Part shown: positions 33,301-43,233 of the stretch, one piece after another
Layout of the letters: each line of letters opens with the position of its first letter
Numbering within the stretch: position 1 is the stretch's first letter
Assembly: GCF_945859685.1 (NCBI RefSeq)
Contig: NC_079148.1
Span: forward strand, 8,618,001-8,682,000
Direction of reading: 5' to 3'
DNA: 64,000 nt
Source: Eupeodes corollae
Taxonomy: Eukaryota > Arthropoda > Insecta > Diptera > Syrphidae
The notes under the pieces: generated by a model
Seen by the model: only the letters and a program-made list of their open reading frames with translations
Databases searched by the model: none
Told to the model about the DNA's origin: nothing
Program-made: the position numbers and the translations under genes

Positions 33301-35142
33301 AGAAAAAGTTCTCAAGTTTCAAAAACATAAAACAACTTTTAAAACAGTTAAATACTATTTCTCGATTTGAATTAATTGAGGGCAAACAAAACAATTGATT
33401 TATTATTGCTGTTCCTTTTACAGAATTTCAAGTTTAAAATAAATACCGTTAGTTTTCCATTTTTTCAAATTAACATAAAAGTAGTAAGAATTGCGATACA
33501 CATTTTGCATGTTAAAAGTTCTTACGGGGGTTAGGGTTATTCTACTTTTACGTGATCACAATATTTAAAAAGGTTTTTAACATATAGTTTGACCAATGCT
33601 TTTAATAAACATAAAAAATAGACACTCTGAATTTTCAACACACAAAATTCATTCACTTTGTTTTTAGTTTTTTTTTTTTAAGGGGAGAGAAAGAGGGAAT
33701 TAAAGGTTTGCTATGTGACTACCACCCAAAAGGTTATTTATTATACTAAACATGCAACTGGACGATCCCAAAAGGCCGTGCTCCACTTCAAGCTTAACCT
33801 ACCTTTGCACAATATTGACACAAATAATAATTTTGTTTAATTTTGATATCACGCGAAAAAATATAAATTCAATAAAATGGACTACACTCTTCGAGGCTAG
33901 CACTTCAACTTATTAACGTATAAGCATCAAAAACAAAAAACAATATAAAAGAAGGCGTAAATACAAATATGTGACGCACTTCTTACAAATATTTAAAAAA
34001 CACGAAAACAAAAATACGTTATAAACCAAGAGTGGTGTTTTTTTCTTTAAATAATAATTTTTTATATTAAATTTAATATCTTCACCTAAAGTGAATAAAA
34101 ATACATGATTTTAATTCTAACATGAGATTCTCAAAAAGACAGACAAAAAGAATCAACCCACCAAATGTCTCCTCCTTCAACCCAACAATAAACAAAGAAG
34201 CTATACCTATTTTTTTAAGTTAGTTCATTGAACCAGTTTTTTGTATTGTATTTATATTTTATTTAGAAATCGACGACCTTGAAAAATGTGTTTGTTTGGC
34301 CCGAAGATAGACAAAAATTATTATCAAAAAATAAAACATACATACGAGTACATAAAACACAACTCAATTGAGTTAACTTTGCTTTTTTATAATTATTCAA
34401 TTCAACACAACAACAACAAATCATAAGACCTTGAAGGTACCTCTCTATTTCCCTATGTTAATTTCGATAACACTACCGGAAATCTACTCCTCATAATATT
34501 TTGCTGTTAAGAGTCATGAAAAACAAATACGATACGATAAAAATTTCGATAGGAAATAAGATAAAAAAACAAACTGACCAAAACAAAGAAAACCCTTTTC
34601 GTTTGGTATAGTTCTATGTTATACCTATTTCATGGTCTTTCAGGTGTCGATGTCGCTGGTAAACAGGACATTATTTCAAAAAAGGTGCAAGACTTTTATG
34701 ACCGAGGTATTGAGTCCCGACAGAGCTAGTTCATTGTCCTTTTTCCTCTTTTTCTTTTGTGTGTGTTTTCTAAAAGCGAACCAAAGGAAAAGAAAAACTT
34801 GGCAATAGACACATGATGGTTGTTAAAAGAAATCAATTACAAAACAACTCAACAGATAGATAGATAAAAAGTTACGTTCTTTCGTTTATACAATACAAAA
34901 ATTCCTTGATAACAAGTATAATTATTTGGTCAAGGACTTGCCTTCGATTTGCGTCATTTTCTCGAAGTTGTAGTGTCTCTGTTTTATTTTTTTTTTCATT
35001 CTTCTCTCATTATGCTTGCTTACCTTGTTTGGCCTTACTTTGCCTTGGATTTGGATAGGTTTTTATATTTATTTTTATTCCATTTTGCCATTTTTGTAAA
35101 CATAAATAAATAATTACAATAACTTTGGTGGAGGATACTTAC
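33301..35142. other. AT-rich intronic sequence next to the proposed first exon
   Basis: No gene recognised. A purine-rich tract (GGGGAGAGAAAGAGGG near 33681) and a short GATA run (34855-34866) are the only local features. Confidence 0.35.
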
Positions 35143-35195
35143 ATTTCGTACACATGGATTAATTCCATCATGATGCGTTCGTAATAGCCGCACAT
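35143..35195 (-). CDS. Proposed first coding exon of the RETREG-like gene
   Basis: The ATG at 35195 opens a short frame (MCGYYERIMMELIHVYE) ending at a consensus GTAAGT donor at 35142. The exon ends two bases into a codon. The downstream exon at 17231 begins with exactly the one base needed, which gives VYE-M-IHIKPLGLL at the junction. The sequence upstream of the ATG on the minus strand (to about 35360) is stop-rich and looks like a 5' UTR. Phase match alone has a one-in-three chance, and the intron would be about 17.9 kb, so other exons may lie between. Confidence 0.42.
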
Positions 35196-36195
35196 GATGG
35201 GCTCTTGGCTCTAAGCTCTGGGGGAACAATTTTTCTTTTCAATTTCTTGATAATTACAAAAATCACTAATACAAAATTTGTTTACAAAGAACTACTTCAA
35301 CTTCAATAGATTCAGAACCACCACGAACATCTTTCTGCGACGTTTGTAATAAAAATATGAAATGTCATGTAAATTTGCACAGCAAAAATAATAAAACTGC
35401 ACAATTTTTGACAAGTGGAAACGTATATTTATGGGGTGCGTTTCGGAGCGAAGTTAAAATGTCAAATTGCACTAAAAAGCAGGTATGGCATAAGAGTTAA
35501 AAATAATATAATTGAATATTTTAAATTTTTGCACAAATAATACTAATTTTTTATACCTATATGCAGATGCAGATGTTGCAGTGGTCTAATAAATATAGAT
35601 TAGATTCTATTTTCAAACTTAAAAGAAATTAAGATTATTTCAGTCATAATGCATTATAAATATCCATGTGGGAGGTGAATAATATTAGAGAATCAAAGTT
35701 TTGCTTCGAACTGTACAGATAATCATTAAAGGGAATTAAGGCTGGGCTTACACGAATGACTATTTTTGAAGGTAGATTTGTAGCAAATGTATACAAATAG
35801 AGGCTAATGGCAGATTTATATGCATCACTGATTAATTCTATTATTTTTGCGAAGAAAAGTAGAGAAAGATAGATACGCATACCAAATTACCCTCATTATG
35901 GTACTTCCTATAATTTCCATATATGAAGATCTCTGTATTTTTGATCATATTTCTCTAATTAACTCATGTGCTTTCCGTATTTTGAATCATCTTTTCATGT
36001 AAATTTGGATGCTCGAAACATTGATAATCCAGATTACACATAATTTTATAGAAAAATGGGTTAAATGATCTTTTCGATTTACTGAAATGTATGTTTTGTC
36101 TTAATTTTTTGATTTAAAAGTTAAGTACTAAAATTCAAAGACCGAGTACTTAAACCTATTTGCCAGACATAGTAAATTTGAAATAAATAAATTAG
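35196..36195. other. Probable promoter region and flank, no gene seen
   Basis: Minus-strand 5' flank of the proposed RETREG first exon. The minus-strand frame at 35644-35880 has no recognisable family signature. Confidence 0.3.
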
Positions 36196-36300
36196 GTAAT
36201 AGAACAGTCCGTTGAAAACCAGGGCCTAAGGACTAACAAATCTTAGCCATTCCTGCGAGTAATCCTGTCAGGGATGAAGGGAACTTAGGCTAGGCATTTT
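36196..36300 (-). mobile_element. tRNA-derived SINE, 3' body fragment
   Basis: The motifs AACAGTCCGTTGAAAACCAG and GCCATTCCTGCGAGTAATCC match the SINE body at 30745-30830. The tRNA head is absent. Confidence 0.65.
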
Positions 36301-36599
36301 CCTTAGTTTGTGTCACAAGTCATTATAGGTAACTACGCGGACATTCAACACAATCGTTGAATAAATTTCTGTAAGTGCAAGAGAGAAAAAAATGTAGTAA
36401 AAATGTTCCGACCACCAAAAATTCTGAGAGAAGAGAACCACCTTACATCTCAATTTCTCTAGTTGTCTTTTTCATACACTGATTGCGAAAATGTATTAGT
36501 TGCGTAAACCCATACAAAATGTCTTTATATTATTATGAAACACGTAACTGCGGTCACATTCAACTAAATAGTAATTTTGGTATGCACGTATTAGTGCAT

Positions 36600-37137
36600 T
36601 TCAGTTGAATGATTCTTTAAAGTGTGACGAGGTTAGTAGGATATTTCCAGACGCGAAGAATAATATATCCTTCTCATAAGTTTGTTTTGATAATTCAATT
36701 TTATTTGAAGAACGCTGAATGGCTAAAAATTGACTACCACACTCTTTTCTTTCATAAGCAAAAGAATAGGACAAATTTGAAACTATTTTGTAAAAAAAAA
36801 AACTATTTGATGGTGCAATTTGTGTACACTCTTTATCTTATGCTTCGTTAAGCATCGAGAAACATCTAGTGGCTAAGAGGAGAACTTAATTCAAGAACAT
36901 TCAGCGCCTACAAGAACCTAGTAGTTTCTCGAACCAATTTGAGGTATATAAATTGACGCTAGGAAGCGAATCGGTTGATTATTGGTTGTGAACTGCGATA
37001 AAGTAAAGACTGTGTTTGAAAAGTAATAATTGAAAGTGTTCAATAAATAAGTTTGGAACAATTTAAATAAAGTAAAATTGTCTTTTATTTACAAGTGTGA
37101 ATGAGTTTTAAGTGTAGACCCAGGCCGAATATTACAT
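36600..37137 (+). repeat. Probable 5' LTR of the Ty3/gypsy element (left edge not fixed)
   Basis: The right edge is fixed by the primer-binding site that begins at 37138; the LTR ends ...TTACA. A TATA-like TATATAAA lies at 36945-36952, and an AATAAA-like signal lies near 37041. The left TG end could not be located with certainty, and no matching 3' LTR was recognised. Confidence 0.45.
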
Positions 37138-37154
37138 TGGTGTCAGAATAAGGG
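37138..37154 (+). promoter_or_regulatory. Primer-binding site, probably tRNA-Leu
   Basis: TGGTGTCAGAATAAGGG starts with TGG directly after an LTR-like CA end. It resembles the TGGTGTCAGAAGTGGG primer site of Ty3/gypsy elements, which is complementary to a fly tRNA-Leu 3' end. The middle is altered (AATAA for AAGT). Confidence 0.7.
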
Positions 37155-37249
37155 CTTAAAACTTATTGAGAATAAAAACAGTGGGCAGTGATTGAACTAT
37201 TTTGTGTAAATTAGTGAAATTAAAAACAAAAAATTAATAAAGTTTTGAA

Positions 37250-38575
37250 AGACTTAACTGTCTCTGAGCTAAAGGTTAAACTAAGCAATCGTGGCTCACG
37301 GCTGCAGGAATATCTGGAGCAGCAAAATGAAGAAAAAGTGGAAGAGGTAAATGCAAAGGTTGCTTATCTAACATGGTGTCGTTCTTTTAGCCAAATTTGA
37401 AGAAAGTAAAAAGGAAGTCCTGAAACATTTAGAAGCCCAAAGAAGCGACCAAAAGCAAGAACAGCAGAATGTTCTCCAACAACTAGAAACTCAAAGAAAA
37501 GATTTCCTGAAACAACTAGAAGCCCAAAAATACGAGCAAAAGCTAGAACCGCAGAATATTTTAGAGCGATTCGACGAACGGAGAGAAAATCAAAACTGTT
37601 GAAGTGCGCGTCGAAAAACAAAATGCACATTTCGGGAAATTGAAAAAACAAATAGAAACCCTAACAAATGAACTAGAAAAAGTGCGAAAGATGAAAGGTC
37701 GAGAACCTTCTGATGAGTGCTCAAGAAAGAGAGAAGCGAATCCTCCAAGCTTCGATGGTCAAATTCCGTAATTGGATACGGAACAGTTTAAATCAGCAGC
37801 GTTAACAAACGTCTGGGACGATCATGAAAAAAACATTGATCTTACGCTTGCTTTAAGAGGATCTGCTGCTGAACTGCTACAAACCATCCCAGTAAAGCAG
37901 AGTGGTGACTTCACAGTTCTTGTAAACGCAATGGAACAGCGGTTTGGGGATAGCCACATGACAGAAGTCTTCCGAGTTCAGCTTAACAATAGGACACAGA
38001 AAAGAGGTGAAACACTGCAGCAGCTTCAGGCAGATATCGAGCGATTGGTTCACCTGGCATATCCAACAGCTGGTAACGAGATAAGAAATCAACTTGCTGA
38101 AGCCTTTGTGAGAGCTGTGGGCGATATAAATCTTCAAAGGGCTATATGCACTTCCGGAAAGCGAACACTACCAGAAGCATTGGCTTTCGCTCTGACGATG
38201 GAAGCTGCAGAACAAGCTTCTCAAAACGTGCATCGAGTAAGAAAATTAGAAGTCCAAGAATGCTCTTGTCAGAAGACTACTGTGGAAAGGCGTCAGCAAG
38301 GCGGACCAGCACGATGCTGGAACTGCAATAAGACTGGGTATCTACAGCGACAGTGCAGATTACCGCGAGAAGGAACCACATGGCAACACTTTGGAAACAG
38401 AAAGTATTCAACTGGTCAAAGTAACACCAACAACATTGCTTCCGAAGTTGTTTCCCACCCAGGAGAACGAATAAGAACCAACTTTAAGGGGCGGAAGCTG
38501 GTTTCTTGTACCGATGACCCCAGGAACGACATCCAGGTTTACCAAACGAAAAGTGACAACAATAGCAGACCGTGA
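37250..38575 (+). pseudogene. Ty3/gypsy Gag relic
   Basis: A frame from about 37250 reads LTVSELKVKLSNRGSRLQEY, then breaks and continues as coiled coil (LEAQRSDQKQEQQNVLQQLE). The main open frame 37772-38575 holds the capsid-like region (LALRGSAAELLQTIP, EVFRVQLNNRTQKRGETLQQ, LVHLAYPTA) and a zinc knuckle CWNCNKTGYLQRQC near residue 182. The knuckle histidine is replaced by tyrosine, which should abolish zinc binding. Frameshifts upstream and loss of protease/RT downstream mark it as defective. Confidence 0.8.
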
Positions 38576-39290
38576 AGAAGGAAAAGAAGTGGTTACTGTC
38601 CAACGAACCATAGCCGATCCCTTTTATGGCTGGAGAAACGACGAGTTGAGGAAGGCTCAACAAGAAGACTCAGATATCGAACCCATCCTCGCTTGGAAGG
38701 AACACCAGGAAAAACCAGAATGGACTGATATCTCCGGTAGAAGTCAGACACTGAAGGCCTATTGGGTACAGTGGGACTCGTTTCATGTCCAAGAGGGTGT
38801 AATTCGACGTAAATGGGAATCAGCAGATGGATAGTCTTATGAAATGCAGCTAGTCTTACCGAGATCATAGGTTATGGACGTTCTGCGAGAGTTGCATGGT
38901 GGAGTTTCAGGATGCCATCTAGGAGTGAACATGACGCTAGAAAAGGTTTGACAACAATTTTACTGAATCAAACATATTTCAGGAAGTTTGTGGGCTTTTT
39001 GATATCAAGAAGACAAGAACAACACCACTTCACCCATAATCTGATGGCATTGTCGAACAATTTAACCGCACCCTGAAGGAACATCTGTTTTGACGGCGTA
39101 TCGAAGTACAAAACATAGCTCAACTGGCCATACACCGTCTGATATTTTGATGGGAAGGAACATCAGACTGCTGAGCGAAATAAAATTTGGATGTCCCACG
39201 TCGGACCCGTAAGCCGAAGACGACTACATTGATGACCTCAGAGAAAGACTCCTTCAGATCCACGACAATACCACGACAATACCAGGTTGA
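38576..39290 (+). pseudogene. Ty3/gypsy Pol remnant: integrase N-terminal and core pieces
   Basis: The frame 38514-38834 reads WRNDELRKAQQEDSDIEPIL, LKAYWVQWDSFHVQEGVIRR and KWESADG. Then, after a stop, come LVLPRS, VLRELHGGVSGCHLGVN (the HHCC-type integrase zinc region) and KTRTTPLHP-SDGIVEQFNRT (integrase core C-terminal part). Protease, RT and RNase H are deleted between Gag and here, and a second deletion removes part of the integrase core. Confidence 0.8.
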
Positions 39291-39304
39291 AAATAAAGAT
39301 GTTC

Positions 39305-39590
39305 AGTGAACGTAATGTTACGTAATGTGACTCCATACGGAAGCTCTAGTTCAAATTTGCTGAACATTTTCTTTGTCTGACAGCTTTAAAAAAGTCAATC
39401 AACAACATTGGTTATTATAGGCTGTGTAAGCTTCTTCCGCGATAAATTATTTTTTTTTCGATTTCAAAACCCATATTTTTTTATTTTGAGAAAAAATAAC
39501 AGCTGCTAATGACAGAAGACCCATTTTAGAAATGTCATATTGGAAGTGCCATTCAAAGCAACCTCGAAGCAGTCGCTTCAGTAGTTCAGA
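39305..39590. mobile_element. Third, partial copy of the TGGCTGAA Harbinger-like MITE
   Basis: GAACGTAATGTTACGTAATG, TGACTCCATACGGAAGCTCT, AGTTCAA, TTTGTCTGACAGCT and CATTCAAAGCAACCTCGAAG match the interior of the MITE at 25150-25320 in the same order. Both TIRs are lost, and about 130 bp of unrelated sequence lies in the middle. Older than the 24.8-25.5 kb copies. Confidence 0.75.
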
Positions 39591-39594
39591 TGTC

Positions 39595-39735
39595 AAACCT
39601 CCATCAACCCCTTCATTTGTTTTTGATCAATCTGTGTAAAAGTGGACTGATTCGTCTTCCAGGAATGCACTATCCTCTCAGAGAGATTGGGAAGGTATAG
39701 AAATCTGGAAGATTCTGTCGAATTGTAGTTAGGGT
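39595..39735 (-). mobile_element. LINE RNase H-region fragment
   Basis: CCCCTTCATTTGTTTTTGAT, CAATCTGTG, then GTCTTCCAGGAATGC... align with 13015-13110 of the RNase H LINE (CTCCCTCATTTGTCTTTGAT, CTATCTG, GTCATCTAGGAG). On the minus strand this is the start of the RNase H domain. Short and non-coding now. Confidence 0.5.
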
Positions 39736-40308
39736 ATGATTTGGAATTGATTCTAATTACTTAAGAATTACAGAGTAGCCAAGGTTGTTGTTAACACACA
39801 GCGACATTTTTTGATTTAACTTTTGTACATTAAATCTCCAATATCTCCGCAATATTGTGGGTACATTTAACATTAAAACAAAATGTCTCCATGATAGTAA
39901 AATAGGTTTTTTATAAAAAGCCTACACCGAAAAAAAAACATATCTAATTCAAAATATATCCCAATTTCGTTGCATCTTCCATTTTTTTTTTTTAATTGGA
40001 GTTGAATACATTTCTATCTTTACTGTACAAGATTTGACATCGATTGATTAAACTACCTAACCGACTGTTGTTTCTGTCACTCATCAACTTTCACTTTTAC
40101 CCCCGATGTTTACATCGTCTATTCAAGAACAATAATCATATGTTTTTTGTTTAATTTCCAAGTATATTGAAATATTGAACAATGGGCCATTAGTTTTCCA
40201 AAAATACACGTAGATACTCAGCTGCACAATTTCACAATTTCAATAATTTGACAAAGCTTCTCAGCGAGAAGTGTTTTATCTTAAGTAAAACAACAACAAC
40301 AACGAAAA
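39736..40308 (+). promoter_or_regulatory. 5' flank of the NUB1-like gene
   Basis: No other gene is seen. The start codon at 40309 is preceded by CAACAACAACAACGAAAA, a purine-rich leader favourable to initiation. No TATA box is evident. Confidence 0.4.
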
Positions 40309-42602
40309 ATGCCAAATCATATTGATAATATAATTATCCAAGTTCGAGCCCGACTCCAGGAACAACAAATAAAACTATGGCTTGGACCGTACTACTATGA
40401 AGACATCGGAGTTGTGGAATCTGAGTTAGAGGTAAATAAATGTCTCCTCAATTTCACTAAAAGACGCATCTATTCTCCTCTTTTGTCCTATTAGAAACTT
40501 GCTGAAGAATTCAGTAGAAACCTTGGAGTTTCGGTTTCAAATTGTAAATCAGCCTTGAGTGAGCTGCAAGACGGAGCTCTACGAAAACTGGCATCACGTA
40601 AGGAGTTCGAGGAAACTGGTAAAAAAGATCTATAGAGCTTATGACAAAAATTTTGTGTGATTTCATTTGCATTCCAGGCTTGGCCACATTCAGTGTCCGT
40701 CGTGTGAACAACACCGAAGGCACTGAGAACGTTTTCGAAGTCAAATGTTCCCTCTCAGATCTTGGTGAGGAGCTTCAGAGGAAAATTGCCGAAAAAATAC
40801 AAGTCAATGATCCTGCACGCATTAAAATTATATCCGCAGGCAAAATTGTCAATCCTAAAGTTATCCTCGAAGTCCAAGGTGAGAATCGAAAATATAAGTC
40901 CTTCCAAAAATATTCGCTTTTATTTATATTCAGGAATAAAAAATAATCAGCAACTAATGACAATCATAAGTGGAGTGGAGAAAGGCGCTCTCAACTCTCA
41001 AGAAGCAATGTACGATCGTATAAGAAAAATCAAAGAAGACGTCGAGGCCATTGTGAACTCTGGAAATCGTTTATTTGAGGTTGGAACAAGGTTTTCTCCT
41101 CAATTAATTGAGACTTAAAATTATTTTTTAGATGGAAGATCAAGATGGAAATCCAGTTTTTCTTCCACCAGACGAAAACAAAGCTCTTCTCATGGCCATG
41201 GGTTATTGCGAGAAGGCTCGGGCAGCTGTAAAGCGCAATCAATATGATGAAGCTCTCATCTTACTCCTCGAGGCTGACGAAAAGTTCACCACATGCAATT
41301 CCAGTTTCCTAGAATCAGTCGATAATTATGCTCTTGTTAATTTGGATATTGTTTGGTGTTATCTTTGTCTCAAGGTATTCCTTCCTCTGATTTGTTGTTG
41401 CAAATTTCTCCTGGCCTTAAGTGCATTAACATCACCTTGAGCTTTTATTTTCTATCCTTTTTTCTAAATTAGAATCTTACTCAACTGCCAGATGCCCAAC
41501 GTCGTTTGGAAATCTGTGAGAAGAGCTTCCATCGCAGCTACGGCAAGGATCTAAGTCGTTTGATTAATCTCAAAGGTGATTCGTGTCCAGAGAGGGCTCT
41601 TATAATGCGTCTGCATTTGCTACAGGGTGTTTTGTTGTTCCATCAAAATCGACGCAATGAAGCCTACGAGAAACTCGATCTTGCTCAATCAGAACTCAAA
41701 AAATTAAAAGTTGACGATAGCAGCGTAGAGCAATTAGTTGAGATGGGCTTCGATCCAGTCGAGGCGAGGACAGGTTTACGAGCTTGTAAAGGAGATCTCA
41801 GCCAAGCCATTAATTTTATATACGATCGAAAGAATAAAATCGCTGAAGCTCGCAAAAAGTCTAAAAAAGAGCGAAAAATAAATGAAAAACTCGGTGAGTC
41901 GAGGAATTCAGGGGGAACTGAAACTGAAAGTTGGGTAAATCCACGAAGTGTGTGTTCATTGGTTGAGATGGGGTTTGAACAAGAGTTAGTTGTGGTGGCA
42001 TTGAAAATGGCCGATAATGATCTTACAAAGGCTGTAAGTATTTTATTTGCAGGTTTTTGAAGGAAGATCTCATGAATTTTCTACTCATTTCAGTTGGACA
42101 TGTTGCAAACCAATTCTGAGGCATTAGTTAGAGACTTGCCCGCCACTCCTCAATCAATCGATGAAACATTGTTCAATGAAGTGAGTTTGGAAATACTTTA
42201 AAGTCTTATTTTTACTTGTTTTGTTTTTATTTTTAGCTTAAAAACATGGGTTTTGACGAACAAACAGTTCGATTAGCTCTCGAGTCTACAACAAATAATC
42301 CCGAAAAAGCAATAGATTTCCTTTTGAAAACATTTAAAAATCAAAGTGATCTAAGTAATACAATAGAGCAGTTAGTCAGAACTTACACAGGAGGAGCATC
42401 TACTTCAACAGGAGGAGCTGTAAGCGATGATTCAACAGTTATGGGAAAGTTTTTGAAGAGAGCTCAAAAAGAAATCGATTCGATGAGTGCGTATAATCGT
42501 TTCAATGAAGATATATCTGCCAATGAAAATGAATATTTGGATTTGTCCTTGATACAAGAGGAGCAAATTCTTGCCGAATATAAACTTTTTTTAGAGCAGT
42601 AA
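40309..42602 (+). CDS. NUB1: NUB1-like protein (NEDD8 ultimate buster 1)
   Basis: Eight exons join in frame with GT/AG junctions: 40309-40431, 40495-40618, 40678-40878, 40934-41079, 41132-41374, 41473-42033, 42094-42180 and 42237-42602. They encode 616 residues, close to human NUB1 (about 600-615). Order: helical N-terminus (1-82); ubiquitin-like domain about 84-165 (FEVKCSLSDLGEELQRKIAE, KIISAGKIV); TPR-like helices about 199-350; three UBA domains near 362-396 (LVEMGFDPVEARTGL), 436-480 (LVEMGFEQELVVVAL) and 493-528 (LKNMGFDEQTVRLAL), each with the MGF motif; and an acidic C-terminus. Known: NUB1 binds NEDD8 or ubiquitin-like conjugates and delivers them to the proteasome. Introns are 50-110 bp. 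The only internal start choice is the first ATG. The downstream flank is retrotransposon DNA within about 210 bp. Confidence 0.93.
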
Positions 42603-42674
42603 AAGATTTGTTTTATATAAATGTGCATGAAAATGTGCTTAACATTTTTACTTCTTATTTTTGTTGCGTTAAGA

Positions 42675-42680
42675 AATAAA
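42675..42680 (+). terminator. Polyadenylation signal of the NUB1-like gene
   Basis: AATAAA lies 72 bp after the stop codon, followed by an AT-rich, T-containing stretch. Confidence 0.65.
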
Positions 42681-42812
42681 ATATATTTTTATAATTTGAA
42701 ATCATCATTTTTATTAAATGAAGTATTTATTTATTTTAATTTTATTTGTGATATATTTAGCTTCTAAAAATAGTTTGACTCATAGCTACTCATTAATCCA
42801 CGTTATAATGTC

Positions 42813-43233
42813 TGTTGTGACAATTTAGTCACAGCAAAGACTTATTTGTGAACGCAGTAGAAATACAAACTTGGTATTTTTTCGTTAGGTTACAAATCCT
42901 TTATTTCAAAGAAATAAGTATTAATACATATATGGGTTCAATAATGGTCTTACTTACTTAGTCTAATTTATGGTAAATAGCCACCAAGTGGCCGGCAAAA
43001 GTTAAATTTGTAAGTCTAGAAGAAACTTGCCTCGTGGCTTACAAAAATGGCGAAGCTATATTCCCCTCGTACCAACATTCAATCAAACCAGAAAAAAGGA
43101 CGTTATTATTAAAATGTTGAATTATAGTTTGTTTGATGATTGAATGTTGGTATGAACAGATTATAGCTCCATCTTACACTCGGTTGGAGTAACTACAATT
43201 CTTTTTTAGGATGTGTACACATCCCCCTCAACA
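42813..43233 (-). repeat. 3' LTR of the BEL/Pao element
   Basis: The 421-bp repeat reads TGTTGAGGGGGATGTG... to ...CTAAATTGTCACAACA on the minus strand, with the TGTTG/CAACA ends expected of an LTR. A polypurine tract (CCGAGGGGGAG, 43244-43234) precedes it. TGTGACTAAATTGTCACA near the end is a near-palindrome. No 5' LTR remains in the window. Confidence 0.75.

Noticed and set aside
34621..34760. Possible microexon (TTTCAG ... GTAAAC near 34640-34665)
   Set aside because: Fifteen bases between weak sites, with no reading-frame support.
35644..35880. Minus-strand frame resembling a LINE tail
   Set aside because: Only vague likeness (SLILFTSHMDIYNAL); no ordered motifs, so not called.
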